NCBI RefSeq assembly: GCF_029407905.1
Contig: NW_026577882.1
Span: 3,286,001-3,350,000, forward strand
Source of the DNA: Bubalus kerabau
Lineage: Eukaryota > Chordata > Mammalia > Artiodactyla > Bovidae
DNA: 64,000 bases
Reading direction: 5' to 3'
Positions 10,419 through 22,290 of the stretch are shown here, piece after piece. How positions within the stretch are numbered: the stretch's first letter is position 1; every line of letters begins with the position of its first letter. The notes under the pieces are model-generated. The model was not told where the DNA came from. It did no database searches and saw only the letters and a program-made list of their open reading frames with translations. The position numbers were made by a program, and so were the translations under genes.

Positions 10419-12903
10419 CTTTGCTCTGTAGGAGAGCTCTAGTGTACATAAGCCTGTACATAAGTGAACACAGACATTCTGTGTGCATGTTGCTGCGTAC
10501 CCAAAATAGGGCCACAAGGAGCCTCATGCTCTCCATGCGGCGCGGAAGCTGTGCAGCCACGCAGCAGCTGAAGAATCCAACCAATTGCTCTTTTCTTACC
10601 TCTGACAGAGCTCGCATTGCTGTAGCCCTTGGCAGTTTGGAAACACTGGACCCTAACCCCTCTCAAAGTAGGCCTGGGTTCTAGTTCGAATAGAAAGTTA
10701 ATAGCGGAGCTGAGGACAGGAACGCGGCAGTCATTTATCACACGCTCCTGCAGCCTGCTACTACAGGGACACTAACGCTAGAAGCTAGGAATGTCTTTGC
10801 AAGGTGCGCAAAGGACAAGGGAGAACCTCGACCCTGACTCTAGTATTTCAGCCCCCTGAGCAGATCTGAGGTTCTCCCGCTGTAGAAGCTAACCCATTCC
10901 TTTCAAATACAGGCTTCCTAACACAGGGCCAGTTGGCTGCTTGCTCTTCCACGAAGCAGGCTTCCTTAACTTGCAAACTGCGAATTCCGCTTAACAGCCT
11001 GGAGGAAAAATCGCTTCTTGGAAGATTTTTTTCAGAGGCTGTATCCCCGGAGCTGGGGCCAAGCTAGGGGACCCATACTGACAAGGGAAGGCAAAACCAC
11101 ATCCAATGTCTTTGCTCTGGAGGACAGCTTTGGTGAGCCTAAGTCTTTCAGGAATATTTCTGGCTCCAACAGAGTCAAATTCTGTGTGTGAAGCTGCACA
11201 GCCAAAATAGGGGAACAGAGAGCCTGATTCTCTCTGTGTAGCTTTGAAGCTGTCATTCAAACAACAGCTTGAGAATCCATACAATGCTCTCCCTTACTGC
11301 TAAGAGAATTCTCATTGCTGTCGTCCTTGACAGTTTGTAGAAATCCGCACCCTAACCCTTCTCCAAGTAGGCCTGGGTCCTAGCTCGGAACAACAGGCAA
11401 CGGCGGAGCTGAGGCCAGTAAGGCACAAGTGAGGTCTCACACACTCTTGCAGCCTGATCGTCCAGGAGCAGTAAGGCCTCTTTTTCCCTGCAGGAGGCTC
11501 GCTTGCCTTGCCTCCTGTGAACTGCATTTCCCAGCCTGGGCGCAAAGCTGTTCCTGGAGATTTTTTCTCAGGGGCTGTTTCCCTGGAGCTGGGTCGGACC
11601 TCGGGGGCCCAACTCACAGGGGAAGACAAAACCACATGGACAGGTCTATGCTCTGTAGGAGAGCTCTAGTGAACCTCATCTCTCAGGAACATTCTTGGCT
11701 TCTACAGAGACACCTCTGTGCATGAAGCTACACACCCAACATAGTGGCAAAGGGAGTCTGATTCTCTCCGTGAGTGCTGATGCTTTGTGGCAAAGCACCT
11801 GCTAAGAATCCATCCGCATAGGCTTCCCTCACATTGACAGAGGTCTCATTGCTGTAGTCCTTGGCAGTTTGGAAAGAAGCTGACCCTTACCCTTCACCAA
11901 GTAGGCCCTTGTCCTTGTTTGAATGGAAAGGCAGTAGCTGAGCTGAGGCCAGTAAGGCGCCAGTCAAGTCTGACATATTCCCGATGCCTGCTCCTTCATG
12001 GAAAATAACGTTAGAATCTGGGAATGTCTATGCAAGGCTGGCAAAGGGCAGTCAGGAACCTCGACCCTGCCTCTGGAATTTCTATCTTCTCAGCACATCT
12101 GGCGGTCTCGGTCAGGAGAAACTAACCCATTCCTTGCAAATATAGGCTTCCAAACACAGGCCGGTTGGCTGTCTCTTCTTGCCAAAGGAAGCTTGCTTAT
12201 CCCACCTCCTGCGAACTCCACTTCCCAGCCTGGGGGATAAGAGGTTCTTGGAGATCTTTTCTCAGAGGCTGTTTCCACGGAGCAGGGGCCGATCCCGGAG
12301 ACCCACACGCACAGGGGAAGGGAAAACCGCATGGATAAGTCTTTGCTCTCTAGGAGTGCTCTAGTGAACCTCAGTCTATGCGGAATGTTCTTGGCTCCAA
12401 CGGGGACATCTCTGTGTGGGAAGCTGCTTACCCAACATAGAGACACAGAGACCTGATTCTCTCTGTGCAGCTTTGACGCTGTCGTTCAAACAACAAATTG
12501 AGAATCCACACAATGCTCTCCCTTACCACTGAGAGAGTTATCCTTGCTGTAGCCCTTCGCAGTTTCTGGAAATCGGCACACAAACACTTCTCCAAGTAGG
12601 CCTGGGTTCAAGTTCAGATGAACATGCAATAGCGGAGCTGAGGCCAGTAAGGCACCAGTCAGGTCTCACACACTCTGGCAGCCTGCTCCTCCAGGGACAG
12701 TAAGGCCTCTATTTCCCTTCAGGAGGCTCGCTTGCCTTACTTCCTGTGAACAGCGTTTCCCAGCCTGGGCGGAAAGCAGTTCCTGGAGATCTTTTCTCAG
12801 GGGCTGCTTCCCCGGAGTTGGGGCGGACCTCGGGGACCCAACTCACAGGGGAAGGCAAAACCAAATGGACAGGTCTATGCTCTGTAGGAGATCTCTAGTG
12901 AAC
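10419..12903. repeat. Dimeric ~1.23 kb tandem repeat array, left part
   Basis: A second satellite-like array unrelated to satellite I. The landmark ACATGGACAGGTCTATGCTC (or its B-form variant) marks block starts at 11099, 11637, 12331 and 12865. The first block is cut by satellite I at about 10418. Blocks alternate between ~695 bp (A) and ~535 bp (B). A and B are paralogous: both carry GGCAGTTTG, GAGCTGAGGCCAGTAAGG and GAGATCTTTTCTCAGG. A has an extra ~160 bp (CTAGAATCTAGGAATG through TCCAAATAGAGG) that B lacks. GC is roughly 50%. I do not recognise the family with confidence; it could be one of the other bovine satellites such as a 1.709 or 1.711 component. Nothing coding is seen. Confidence 0.9.
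12898..12903. repeat. Target-site duplication GTGAAC, left copy
   Basis: GTGAAC immediately precedes the TG start of the solo LTR. It is part of the pre-existing A-block sequence CTCTAGTGAACCTC, which identifies the insertion target. Confidence 0.93.
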
Positions 12904-13253
12904 TGCCGGGGTCCAGCCCCAGCTGATCCAGGGTATTCGAAGCAGAGACGGCGTAGGCGAGGGTCAGGGAACAACTGCTTAATTAAACGTTAATTAAGGA
13001 TATAAAGAGTAATAAAATGAGGATAGCTCAGTAGGAAAATTCAGTGGAGAAAAGAGGCTGAGTAGCTTGGTTTACGCGGGGGACCAATAAAACTTCAAGA
13101 CAAGAAGCTTGCACCACTTACGTAGGCCGCAGGCGTCCTTCCGTTCTCCCGAAGGAGAGGAGACACTGAGGCCTCCCCGGTCGGATCTTAGAAGCCCAGG
13201 CAAAATTAGTAAGCTTGGTGGGTTCCGCGCTCCAGATGGAGACTCAACCAGAG

Positions 13254-13278
13254 TGAGAGAGAGAGAGAGAGAGAGAGA
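13254..13278. repeat. (GA)n microsatellite inside the LTR
   Basis: About twelve GA dinucleotides (TC on the LTR sense strand), located between the poly(A) signal and the LTR 3' end. Confidence 0.9.
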
Positions 13279-13317
13279 CATGGGGAGACCAGTATTTCGA
13301 GAAACTGATCCCAATTC

Positions 13318-13323
13318 TTTATT
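13318..13323 (-). promoter_or_regulatory. LTR polyadenylation signal AATAAA
   Basis: AATAAA on the minus strand lies about 15 bases downstream of the TATA box. Having the two so close, with the signal near the predicted transcription start, is consistent with a short R region. Activity is not shown by the sequence. Confidence 0.6.
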
Positions 13324-13336
13324 TTCCATGGTCTAC

Positions 13337-13343
13337 TTTTATA
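13337..13343 (-). promoter_or_regulatory. LTR TATA box
   Basis: TATAAAA on the minus strand within TGTATAAAAGTAGACC, at the position expected for the U3 promoter of this LTR. Transcription would run toward lower coordinates, into the A block and then satellite I array 1. Confidence 0.6.
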
Positions 13344-14209
13344 CACTGAGATGTTATGCAAAAGTCACGTGGGGTCAGCAGTCCTGACTTTTATCAAAGT
13401 CAGGTGCTTCATACAAAAGTATACAGAGGTCTTAGGGGTGTTACATCATCTTCTGGCCGGGGGGCCTGCTGACAATTTACGACCCTCTCCTTGTGACAGC
13501 GGTCAGTCAACCAGGACACTTATTTCTCCAGGGGTGATTATTCTTAAAACAGACGCCACCCAAATAAAGTTACATTCCTATAGGGTGAGGGTGTAGTGGG
13601 TTTTAGTTAAGGAAAGAATTTACTTAGCCTAAGGTCTAACGTGATTTATATCAAAGGTTAATACTTATTTCTTCTATATATTCATTAATGTGTATAAGGG
13701 CAGGGGATGTGGAGACTTAGCAGTAAACATCAGCTCAACAAATGAAAAACCCTTCACCAATATGATTTCTAATCAGCCCATTATACTTATACTAATAATT
13801 TTCTAACTTTTCTAAGGAACCTGTTTTTAGAAGGTTTAAAGCATCTCGTGCCTCTCATGGTTGAGAGGCTGTGAGCAATCACATGTGGCCGGACAAGCCT
13901 GTCAGGCAGGCTAGGGAACCTCCAGAGGAGTTTGTAGGTTAAAACACTCTTGTCACACCCAGGGGTTTTTATCAACTGGAGCTCTAGGTTAACTCCTTCT
14001 CCGAAAGAGGTGGTGGGGGACAGCCCCCCGTAAAGTCAGAGGTGTAGGTGAGAGCACAAAGTAGTAAGGTAGGCAGGCTCTGGTTATGGGGGTAGATGCT
14101 CGAGGATTTCCAGGGGGACTCCTGAGGCTTGATCCCACCTTTGCGTATGTCGAGCCTCCTTCCTCATGACCTTTGCCATGGGCGGAGTGCCTCACTCTGG
14201 CCCCCAACA

Positions 14210-14215
14210 GTGAAC
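14210..14215. repeat. Target-site duplication GTGAAC, right copy
   Basis: GTGAAC follows the CA end of the LTR directly and reads on into CTCCTCTCTCAGGAACATTC, the normal continuation of an A block. Confidence 0.93.
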
Positions 14216-17200
14216 CTCCTCTCTCAGGAACATTCTTGGCTCCTAACGAGACACCTCTGTGTGTGTAGCTACACACGCAACGTAGGGGCAAAGGGAGCCA
14301 GATTCTTTCCGTGGGGTGCTGATTCTTTGTGGCAAAGCACCTGCTTGAGAATCCATCAGCTTACGCTTCCCTCGCCTTGACAGAGGTCTCATTGCTGTAG
14401 CCCTTGGCAGTTTGGAAAGAAGAGGACCCTTACCTTTCATAAAGTGGGCCCTTGTCCTAGTTTGAAAGGAAAGGCAAGAGCTGAGCTGAGGCCAATAAGG
14501 CGCCAGTCAAGTCTGACATATTCCCGAAGCCTGCTCCTTCATGGAAAATAACGCTGGAATCTAGGAATGTCTCTGCAAGGCTGGCAAAGGGCAGTCAGGA
14601 GCCTGCACCCTGCCTCTGGAATTACTGATTTCTGAGCAGATCTGGAGGTCTCCTTTAGGAGAATCTAACTCATTCCTTCCATATTGAGACTTCCAAAAAC
14701 AGGCCGGTCGGCTGCCTCTTCGTGCCCGAAGGAGGCTTGCTTTTCCTGCCTCCTATGAACCCAGCTTCCCAGGCTCTGGGAAAAGCGGTTCTTGAAGATC
14801 TTTTCTCGGGGGTTGTTTCCACGGAGCTGGGGCTAAGCCTGGAGACCCAAACTAACAGGGGAAGAAAAACCACATGGACAAGTCTTTGCTCTCTAGGAGA
14901 GCTCTAGTGAACTTCACTCTGTCACGAACATTCTTGATTCATATGGAGACACCCCTGTGTGCGAAGGTGCGTACCCAACATGGGGGCACAGAGAGCCTGA
15001 TTCTCTCTGTGTAGCTTTAAAGATGTCGTTCAAAAAACACCTTGAAAATCCATACAATGCTCTTCCTTACCCGTGACAGAGTTCTCATTGCTGTAGCCCT
15101 TGGCAGTTTTTAGAAATCCGCACCCAAACCCTTCTCCAAGTAGTCCTGGGTCCTAGTTCGGAGGAACATGCAATGGCGGAGCTGAGGCCAGTAAGGCACC
15201 AGTCAGGTCTCACACACTCTGGCAGCCTGATCGTCCAGGGACAGTAAGCCCTCTTTTTCCCTGCAGGAGGCTCACTTGACTTCCCTCCTGTGAGCTGCAT
15301 TTCCCAGCCTGGGGGAAAAGAGGTCCCTGGAGATCTTTTCTCAGGGGCTCCTTCCCCGGAGCTGGGGAGGACCTCGAGGACCCAACTCACAGGGGAAGGC
15401 AAAAGCACATGGACAGGTCTATGCTCTGTAGGAGAGCTCTAGTGAACCTCATCTCTCAGGAACATTCTGGCCTCCTATAGAGACACCTCTGTATGTGAAG
15501 CTACACACCCAACATAGGGACAAATGGAGCCTGATTCTCCCCGTGGGGTGCTGATGCTTTGTGGCAAAGCACCTGCTTGATAATCCATCCACTTAAGCTT
15601 CCCTCGCCTTGACAGAGGTCCCATTGCTGTAGCCCTTGGCAGTTTGGAAAGAAGAAGACCCTTACCCTTCATAAAGTAGGCCTTTGTCCTAGTTTGAATG
15701 GAAAGGTAATAGCTGAGCTGAGGCCAATAAGGTGCCTGCCAAGTCTGACATACTCCTGTAGCCTTCACCTTCATGGAAAATAACTCTAGAATCTGGGAAT
15801 GTCTTTGCAAGGCTGGCAAAGGACAGTCAGGAACCAGCACCCTGCCTCTGGAATTACCGACTTCTGAGCAGATCTGGAGGTCTCCTTTAGGAGAAGCTAA
15901 CCCATTCTTTCCAAATAGAGGCTTCCAAACAAGCCGGTTGGCTGCCTCTTCGCGCCCGAAGGAGGCCTGTTTTTCTCGCATCCTATGAAGCCCTGTTCCC
16001 AGCCTCTGGGAAAAGCGGATCTTGAAGATATTTTCTCAGGGTTTGTTTCCATGGAGCTGGGGCCGAGACCAGAGACCCAATCGCACAGGGGAAGGAAAAC
16101 CACATGGACAAGTCTTTGCTCTCCAGGAGACCTCTAAGTGAAACTTACTGTGTCAGGAACGTTCTTGACACATATGGAGACACCCCTGTGTGTGAAGCTG
16201 CGTACCCAACAAGGGGGCACACAGGGCCTGATTCTCTCTTTGCAGCTTTGAAGCTGTCGTTCAAACAACAGCTTGAGAATCCATAGAATGCTCTCCCTTA
16301 CCTCTGAGAGACTTCTCATTGCTGTAGCCTTTGGCAGTTTTTACAAATCCGCACCCAAACCCTTCTCCAAGTAGGCCTGGGTCCTGGTTTGGATGGCCAT
16401 GCAATGGCGGAGCTGAGGTCAGTAAGGCACCAGTCAGGTGTCACACACTCTGGCAGCCTGCTCCTCCAGGGACAGTAAGGCCTATTTTTCCCTGCAGGAG
16501 GCTCGCTTACCTTGCCTCCTGTGAACTGCGTTTCCCAGCCTGGGCAAAAAGCGGTTCCTGGAGATCTTTTCTCAGGGGCTCTATCCCCAGAGCTGGGGTG
16601 GACCTCGGGGACCCATCTCACAGGGGAAGGAAAAACCACATGGACAGGTCTATGCTCTGTAGGAGACCTTAGTGAATCTCAAGTCTTAGGAACATTCTTG
16701 GCTCGTACAGAGACACCTCTGTGTGTAAAGCTACACATCGAACATAGGGGCACAGGGAGCCTGATTCTCTCCGTGGGGTGCTGATGCATTGTGGCAAAGC
16801 ACCTGTTTGAGAATCCATCCGCTTACGCTTCCCTCGCCTTGACAGAGGTCTCATTGCTGTGTCTCTTGGCAGTTGGGAAAGAAGTAGACCCTTACCCTTC
16901 ACCAAGTAGGCCCTGATCCTAGTTTGAAAGGAAAGGCAATAGCTGAGCTGAGGCCAGTAAGGCACCCGTCAACTCTGACATATTCCCGATGCCTGCTGCT
17001 TCATGGAAAATATTGCTAGAATCTAGGAATGTCTTTGCAAGGCTGGCAAAGGGCAGTCAGGAACCTCGACCCTGCCTCTGGAATTTCTATCTTCTGAGCA
17101 GATCTGGAGGTCTCCTTCTGGAGAAGCTAACCCATTCCTTGCAAATAGAGGCTTCCAAACACAGGCCAGTTGGCTGCCTCTTCTTGCCTGAAGGAGGCTT

Positions 17201-19093
17201 GCTTTTCCTGCCTCCTATGATCCCTGGTTCCCAGCATGGGGGAAAAACAGATCTTGGAGATCTTTGCTCAGGGGTTGTTTCCACGGAGCTGGGGTTGTGC
17301 CCAGAGACCCACACATACAGGGGAAGGCAAAACCACATGAACAAGTCTTTGCTCTCTAAGAGAGCTCTAGTGAACCTCAGTCTTTGACGAACGTCCTTGG
17401 CTCCTATGCGGACACCTCTGTGTGTGAAACTGCGTACCCAACATGGCGGCAGAGAGCCTGATTCTCTCTGTGCAGGTTTAATGCTGTCGTTCAGAAAACA
17501 GCTTGAGAATCCATACAATTCTCGCCCTTACCTCTGAGAGAGTTCTCATTGCAGTAGCCCTTGGCAGTTTGTAGAAATCTGCACCTAAACCCTTCTCCAA
17601 GTAGGCCTGAGTCCCAGTTCGGAGGAACAAGCAATGGCGGAGCTAAGACCAGTATGGCACCAGTCAGTTTTCACACACTCTGGCAGCCTGCTCCTCCAGG
17701 GACAGTAAGGCTTCTTTTTCTCTGCAGGAGGCTCACTTGCCTTACTTCCTGTGAACAGCTTTTCCCAGCCTGGGCGAAAAGCGGTTCCTGGAGATCTTTT
17801 CTGAGCCTGTTTTCTCGGAGCTGGGGTGGACCTCGGGGACCCAACTCACAGGGGAAGGCGAAACCACATGTACAGGTGAGCACTCTGTAGGAGAGCTCTT
17901 GTGAGCCTCATCTCTCAGGAACATTCTTGGCTCCTGTAGAGACACCACTGTGTGTGAATCTACACACCCCACATAGGGGCAAAGGGAGCCTGATTCTCTC
18001 CGTGGGGTGCTGATGCTTGGTGGCAAAGAACCTTCCTGATAATCCATCCACTTATGCTTCCCTCGCATTTACGGAGGTGTCATTGCTGTAGCCCTCGGCA
18101 GTTTGGAAAGAAGAAGACCCTTACCCTTCATAAAGTAGGGCCTTGTCCTACTTTGAATGGAAAGGCAATAGCTGAGCTGAGGCCAATAAGGCGCCAGTCA
18201 AGTCTGACATATTCCCAAAGCCTGCTTCTTCAGGAAGATAACTGTAGAATCTAGGAATGTCTTTGCAAGGCTGGCAAAGGGCAGTCAGGACCCTGCACAC
18301 TGCCTCTGGAATTACCGTCTTCTGAACAGATCTGGAGGTCTCCCTTAGGGGAAGCTAACCCATTCTTCCAAATAGAGGCTTCCAAACGCAGGCCGCTTGG
18401 CTGCCTCTTGCTCTCTGAAGGAGGCCTGCTTTTCCCGCCTCCTATGAACCCCACATCCCAGCCTCTGGGAAAAGCGGATCTTGAAGATCTTTTCTCAGGG
18501 GTTGTTTCCACGGAGCTGGGGCCGAGCCTGGAGCCCCAAACGCACAGGGGAAGAAAAACCACATGGACAAGTCTTTGCTCTCTAGGAGAGCTCTAGTGAA
18601 CCTCACTCTGTCAGGAACGTTCTTGTTTCCTATGGAGACACCCCTGTCTGTGAAGCTGTGTACCGAACATGGAGACACAGAGTCTGATTCTCTCTGTGCA
18701 GCTTTGAAGCTGTCGTTCAAACAACAGCTTGAAAATCCATACAATGCTCTTCCTTACCCGTGACACAGTTCTCATTGCTATACCCCTTGGCAGTATTTAG
18801 AAATCCATACCCAAACCCTTCTCCTAGTAGGCCTGGGTCCTAGTTCGGAGGAACATGCAATGGCGGAGCTGAGGCCAGTAAGGCACCAGTCAGGTCTCAC
18901 ACACTCTTGCAGCCTGATCGTCCAGGGACACTAAGGCCTGTTGTGCCTTGCAGGAGGCTCGCTTGTGTTACCTCCTGTGAACTGCATTTGCCAGCCTGGG
19001 GGAATAGCGGTCCCTGGAGATCTTTTCTCAGGGGCTCCTTCCCCTGAGCTGGGGCGGACCTCAGGGACCCAACTCACAGGGCAAGGCAAAACC

Positions 19094-20319
19094 ATATGGA
19101 CAGGTCTATGCTCTGTAGCAGACTTCTAGTGAACCTCATCTCTCAGGAACATTCTTGGCTCCTATAGAGACACTTCTGTGTGTGAAGCTGCGTACCTAAC
19201 ATAGGGGCACAGAGAGCCTGATTTTCTCAGTTCATTTTGACCCTGTCGTTCAGAAAACAGCTTGAGAATCCATAAAATGCTCTCCCTTACCGCTGAGAGA
19301 ATTCTCACTGCTGTAGCCCTTGGCACTTTGTAGAAATCCGCACCCAAACGCTTCTCCAAATAGGCCTGGGTCCTAGTTCAGAGGAACAGGCAATGGTGGA
19401 ACTGAGGCCAGCAAGGCAACAGTCAGGTTTCACACACTCTGGCAGCCTGCTCCTCCAGGGACAGTAAGGCCTCTTTTTCTCTGCAGGAGATTCGCTTGCC
19501 TTACTTCCTGTGAACAGCGTTTCCCAGCCTCAGCGAAGCGGTTCCTGGAGATCTTTTCTCAGGGACAGTTTCCCCGGAGGCGTGGTGGACCTCGGGGACC
19601 CAACTCACAGGGGAAGGAAAAACCACATGGACAGGTCTATGCTCTGTAGGAGAGGTTTAGTGAACCTAATCTCTCAGGAATATTCTTGGCTCCTATAGAG
19701 ACAACTCTGTGTGTGAAGCTACACTCCCAACATTGGGGAACAGGGATCTTGGTTCTCTCCGTGGGGTGCTGATGCTTTGTAGTAAAGCACCTGCTTGAGA
19801 ATCCGTCCTCTTAGGCTTCCCTCGCCTTGACAGAGGTTTCATTGCTGTAGCCCTTGGCAGTTTCAAAGAAGAAGACCCTTACCCTTCATAAAGTAGGCCC
19901 TTGTCCTAGTTTGAATGGAAAGGCAATAGCTGAGCTGAGGCCAATAAGGAGCCAGTCCCCTCTGACACATTCCCGAAGCCTGCTCCTTCATGGAATATAA
20001 CTCTAGAATCTTGGAATGTCTTTGCAAGGCTGGCAAAGGGCAGTCAGGAACCAGTACCCTGCCTCTGGAATTACCGACTTCTGAGCAGATCTGGAGGTCT
20101 CCTTTAGGAGAAGCTAACCCATTCCTTCCAAATAGAGGCTTCAAAACACAGGCAGGTTGGCGGCCTTTCGTGCCCGAAGGAGGCTTGCTTTTCTCTCCTC
20201 CTATGAACTCCAGTTCCCAGCCTCTGGGAAAAGCGTATCTTGAAGATATTTTCTCAGGGGTTGTTTCCACGGACCTGGGGCCGAACCCGGGGCCCAAAGG
20301 CACAGGGGAAGGCAAGACC
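19094..20319. repeat. Recently duplicated B+A dimer, copy 1
   Basis: A ~1226 bp dimer nearly identical to 20320-21548. Both have a hybrid start, A-like (GGTCTATGCTCTGTAGCAGA) followed by a B body with TCATTTTGACSCTGTC-type sequence, and both share CAGCCTCAGCGAAGCGG, a private deletion seen nowhere else in the array. Confidence 0.85.
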
Positions 20320-21548
20320 ACATGGACAGGTCTATGCTCTGTAGCAGACCTCTAGTGAACCTCATCTCTCAGGAGCATTCTTGGCTCCTACAGAGACACC
20401 TCTGTGTGTGAAGCTGTGTACCTAACATAGGGGCACAGAGAGCCTGATTCTCTCTGTTCATTTTGACGCTGTCATTCAGAAAACAGCTTGAGAATCCATA
20501 AAATGCTCTCCCTTACCGCTGAGAGAATTCTCACTGCTGTAGCCCTTGGCACTTTGTAGAAATCTGCACCCAAACGCTTTTCCAAGGAGGCCTGGGTGTT
20601 AGCTCGGATGAACAGGCAATGGTGGAGCTGAGGCCAGTAAGGCAACAGTCAGGTTTCACACACTCTGGCAGCCTGCTCCTCCAGGGACAGTAAGGCCTCT
20701 TTTACTCTGCAGGAGATTCGCTTGCCTTACTTCCTGTGAACAGCGTTTCCCAGCCTCAGCGAAGCGGTTCCTGGAGATCTTTTCTCAGGGACAGTTTCCC
20801 TGGAGGTGTGGCGGACCTCGGGGACCCAACTCACAGGGGAAGAAAAAACCACATGGACAGGTCTATGCTCTGTAGGAGAGGTTTAGTGAACCTAATCTCT
20901 CAGGAACATTCTTGGCTCCTATAGAGACAACTCTGTGTGTGAAGCTACACTCCCAACATTGGTGCACAGGGAGCTTGATTCTCTCCGTGGGGTGCTGATG
21001 CTTTGTGGCAAAGCACCTGCTTGAGAATCCATCCTCTTAGGCTTCCCTCACCTTGACAGAGGTCTCATTGCTGTAGCCCTTGGCAGTTTGCAAAGAAGAA
21101 GACCCTTACCCTTCATAAAGTAGGGCCTTGTCCTAGTTTGAATGGAAAGGCAATAGCTGAGCTGAGGTCAATAAGGAGCCAGTCCCGTCTGACACATTCC
21201 CGAAGCCTGCTCCTTCATGGAAAATAACTCTAGAATCTAGGAATATCTTTGCAAGGCTAGCAAAGGGCAGTCAGGAACCAGTACCCTGCCTCTGGAATTA
21301 CCGACTTCTGAGCAGATCTGGAGGTCTCCTTTAGGAGAAGCTAACCCATTCCTTCCAAATAGAGGCTTCAAAACACAGGCAGGTGGGCTGCCTTTTCGTT
21401 CCCGATGGAGGCGTGCTTTTCTCTCCTCCTACGAACCCCGGTTCCCAGACACTGGGAAAAGTGGATCTTGAAGATATTTTCTCAGGGGTTGTTTCCACGG
21501 AGCTGGGGCCGAGCCTGGAGACCCAAAGGCACAGGGGAAGGCAAGACC
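20320..21548. repeat. Recently duplicated B+A dimer, copy 2
   Basis: Partner of the dimer at 19094-20319, with the same CAGCCTCAGCGAAGCGG and CAGGGACAGTTTCCC variants. Its A-part adjoins the degraded array edge. The shared hybrid start indicates unequal exchange of exactly one dimer. Confidence 0.85.
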
Positions 21549-21939
21549 ACATGGACAAGCCTTTGCTCTTTAGTATAGCTCTAATGAACCTCACTCTATC
21601 AGGAGCTTTCTTGATTCCTACGGAGACACACCTGTGTGTGAAGCTGCGGCTACAGAGAGCCTGATTCCCTCCGTTTACCGCTGAGTCTGCATTGCCAAGC
21701 AACAGCTTGGGAACGCAGCCTGGGGCGCTTCCCTTCCCTCGGACAGAGCTCTCCTTGCGGTAGGCCTTGGTAGTTTGCATACAATGGGGCCCTAAGCCCT
21801 CTGCAAGTTGGCCTGGCTCCTAGGTCCAAAGGGCAGGCCAGAGCGGAGCTGAGGCTGTCAGGCTCCAGACACATCTCCCATACTCCTACATCCTGCTCCT
21901 ACCCGGGCGTGAACTCTAGAAGCTGGGAAGGTACCTGGA

Positions 21940-22290
21940 CCGTGCAGGGGCGGGGCGAACGCGGGCGGCGTGGGGCGGGAGTTGGCTTCTGGCGGGGTTG
22001 GGGGCGGGCTTCCCAGTTGTGCTCTCCGAGGTGGACACTGAGGCTGAAAACGCGCCCGGAGCGCACCAGGGACTGGGTAAACCCGGGCTGCGGGGGTCGA
22101 GATTCAGATGGCTTTGGGTGGGGGTCGATCCCAGTTGTGCCCCCGGGGGTCGCCACTGCGGCTGGGAACGCACCGGGAGCGCGGCAGGGGCGGGGCTAAC
22201 CCTGGCGGCGCGGGGCGGGGGTCGGCTCACGGGGGGGATGGGGAGGGGTTCCCAGTTGCGCTCTCGGGGGTTGCAACTGCGGCTGGGAAC
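21940..22290. repeat. CpG-rich ~120 bp minisatellite, unit copy 1
   Basis: About three tandem copies of a ~118-120 bp GC-rich module marked by CCAGTTGTGCTCTC or a variant (22013, 22131, 22251) and GGGGCGGGGC (21946, 22188). GGGGCGGGGC matches Sp1/GC-box consensus. Many CpGs remain, and the G-runs could form quadruplexes. It lies where a CpG-island promoter would lie relative to the downstream donor-like and AATAAA sites. Confidence 0.85.

Larger units (their letters stand above)
12904..14209 (-). mobile_element. Solo LTR of a class II (ERV-K-like) bovine endogenous retrovirus, BTLTR1-like
   Basis: The element is 1306 bp. It starts TGCCGGGG and ends CCCCAACA on the plus strand (TG...CA with imperfect inverted ends) and is flanked by the 6 bp duplication GTGAAC. 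A 6 bp duplication is typical of class II elements. The minus strand is the sense strand: it begins TGTTGGGGGCCAGAGTGAGG, which I recognise as a common bovine ERV-K LTR, has a TATAAAA box, and has AATAAA just downstream. No gag, pol or env remains, so this is a recombination product of a full provirus. Removing it and one duplication copy restores a 695 bp A block (12865-14872 is 2007 bp; minus 1312 gives 695). It therefore inserted after the satellite array formed. Confidence 0.92.
14210..21939. repeat. Dimeric ~1.23 kb tandem repeat array, right part
   Basis: Continuation of the A/B array. Block starts (ACATGG landmark) lie at 14872, 15407, 16102, 16638, 17335, 17866, 18561, 19094, 19625, 20320, 20851 and 21549. 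Spacings are 535, 695, 536, 697, 531, 695, 533, 531, 695, 531 and 698 bp: strict B/A alternation except for one B-B step at 18561-19625. The last block (21549-21939) is a diverged B-like copy whose sequence (CTACAGAGAGCCTGATTCC, then GGAGCTGAGGCTGTCAGG) degrades toward the junction with the GC-rich unit. Degeneration at an array edge is usual, because edges are not homogenised. No gene is seen. Confidence 0.9.

Noticed and set aside
10419..21939. Identification of the dimer array as bovine satellite II (1.723)
   Set aside because: The ~695 bp block size is tempting, but a buoyant density of 1.723 implies ~64% GC and this array looks near 50%. The name is left open.
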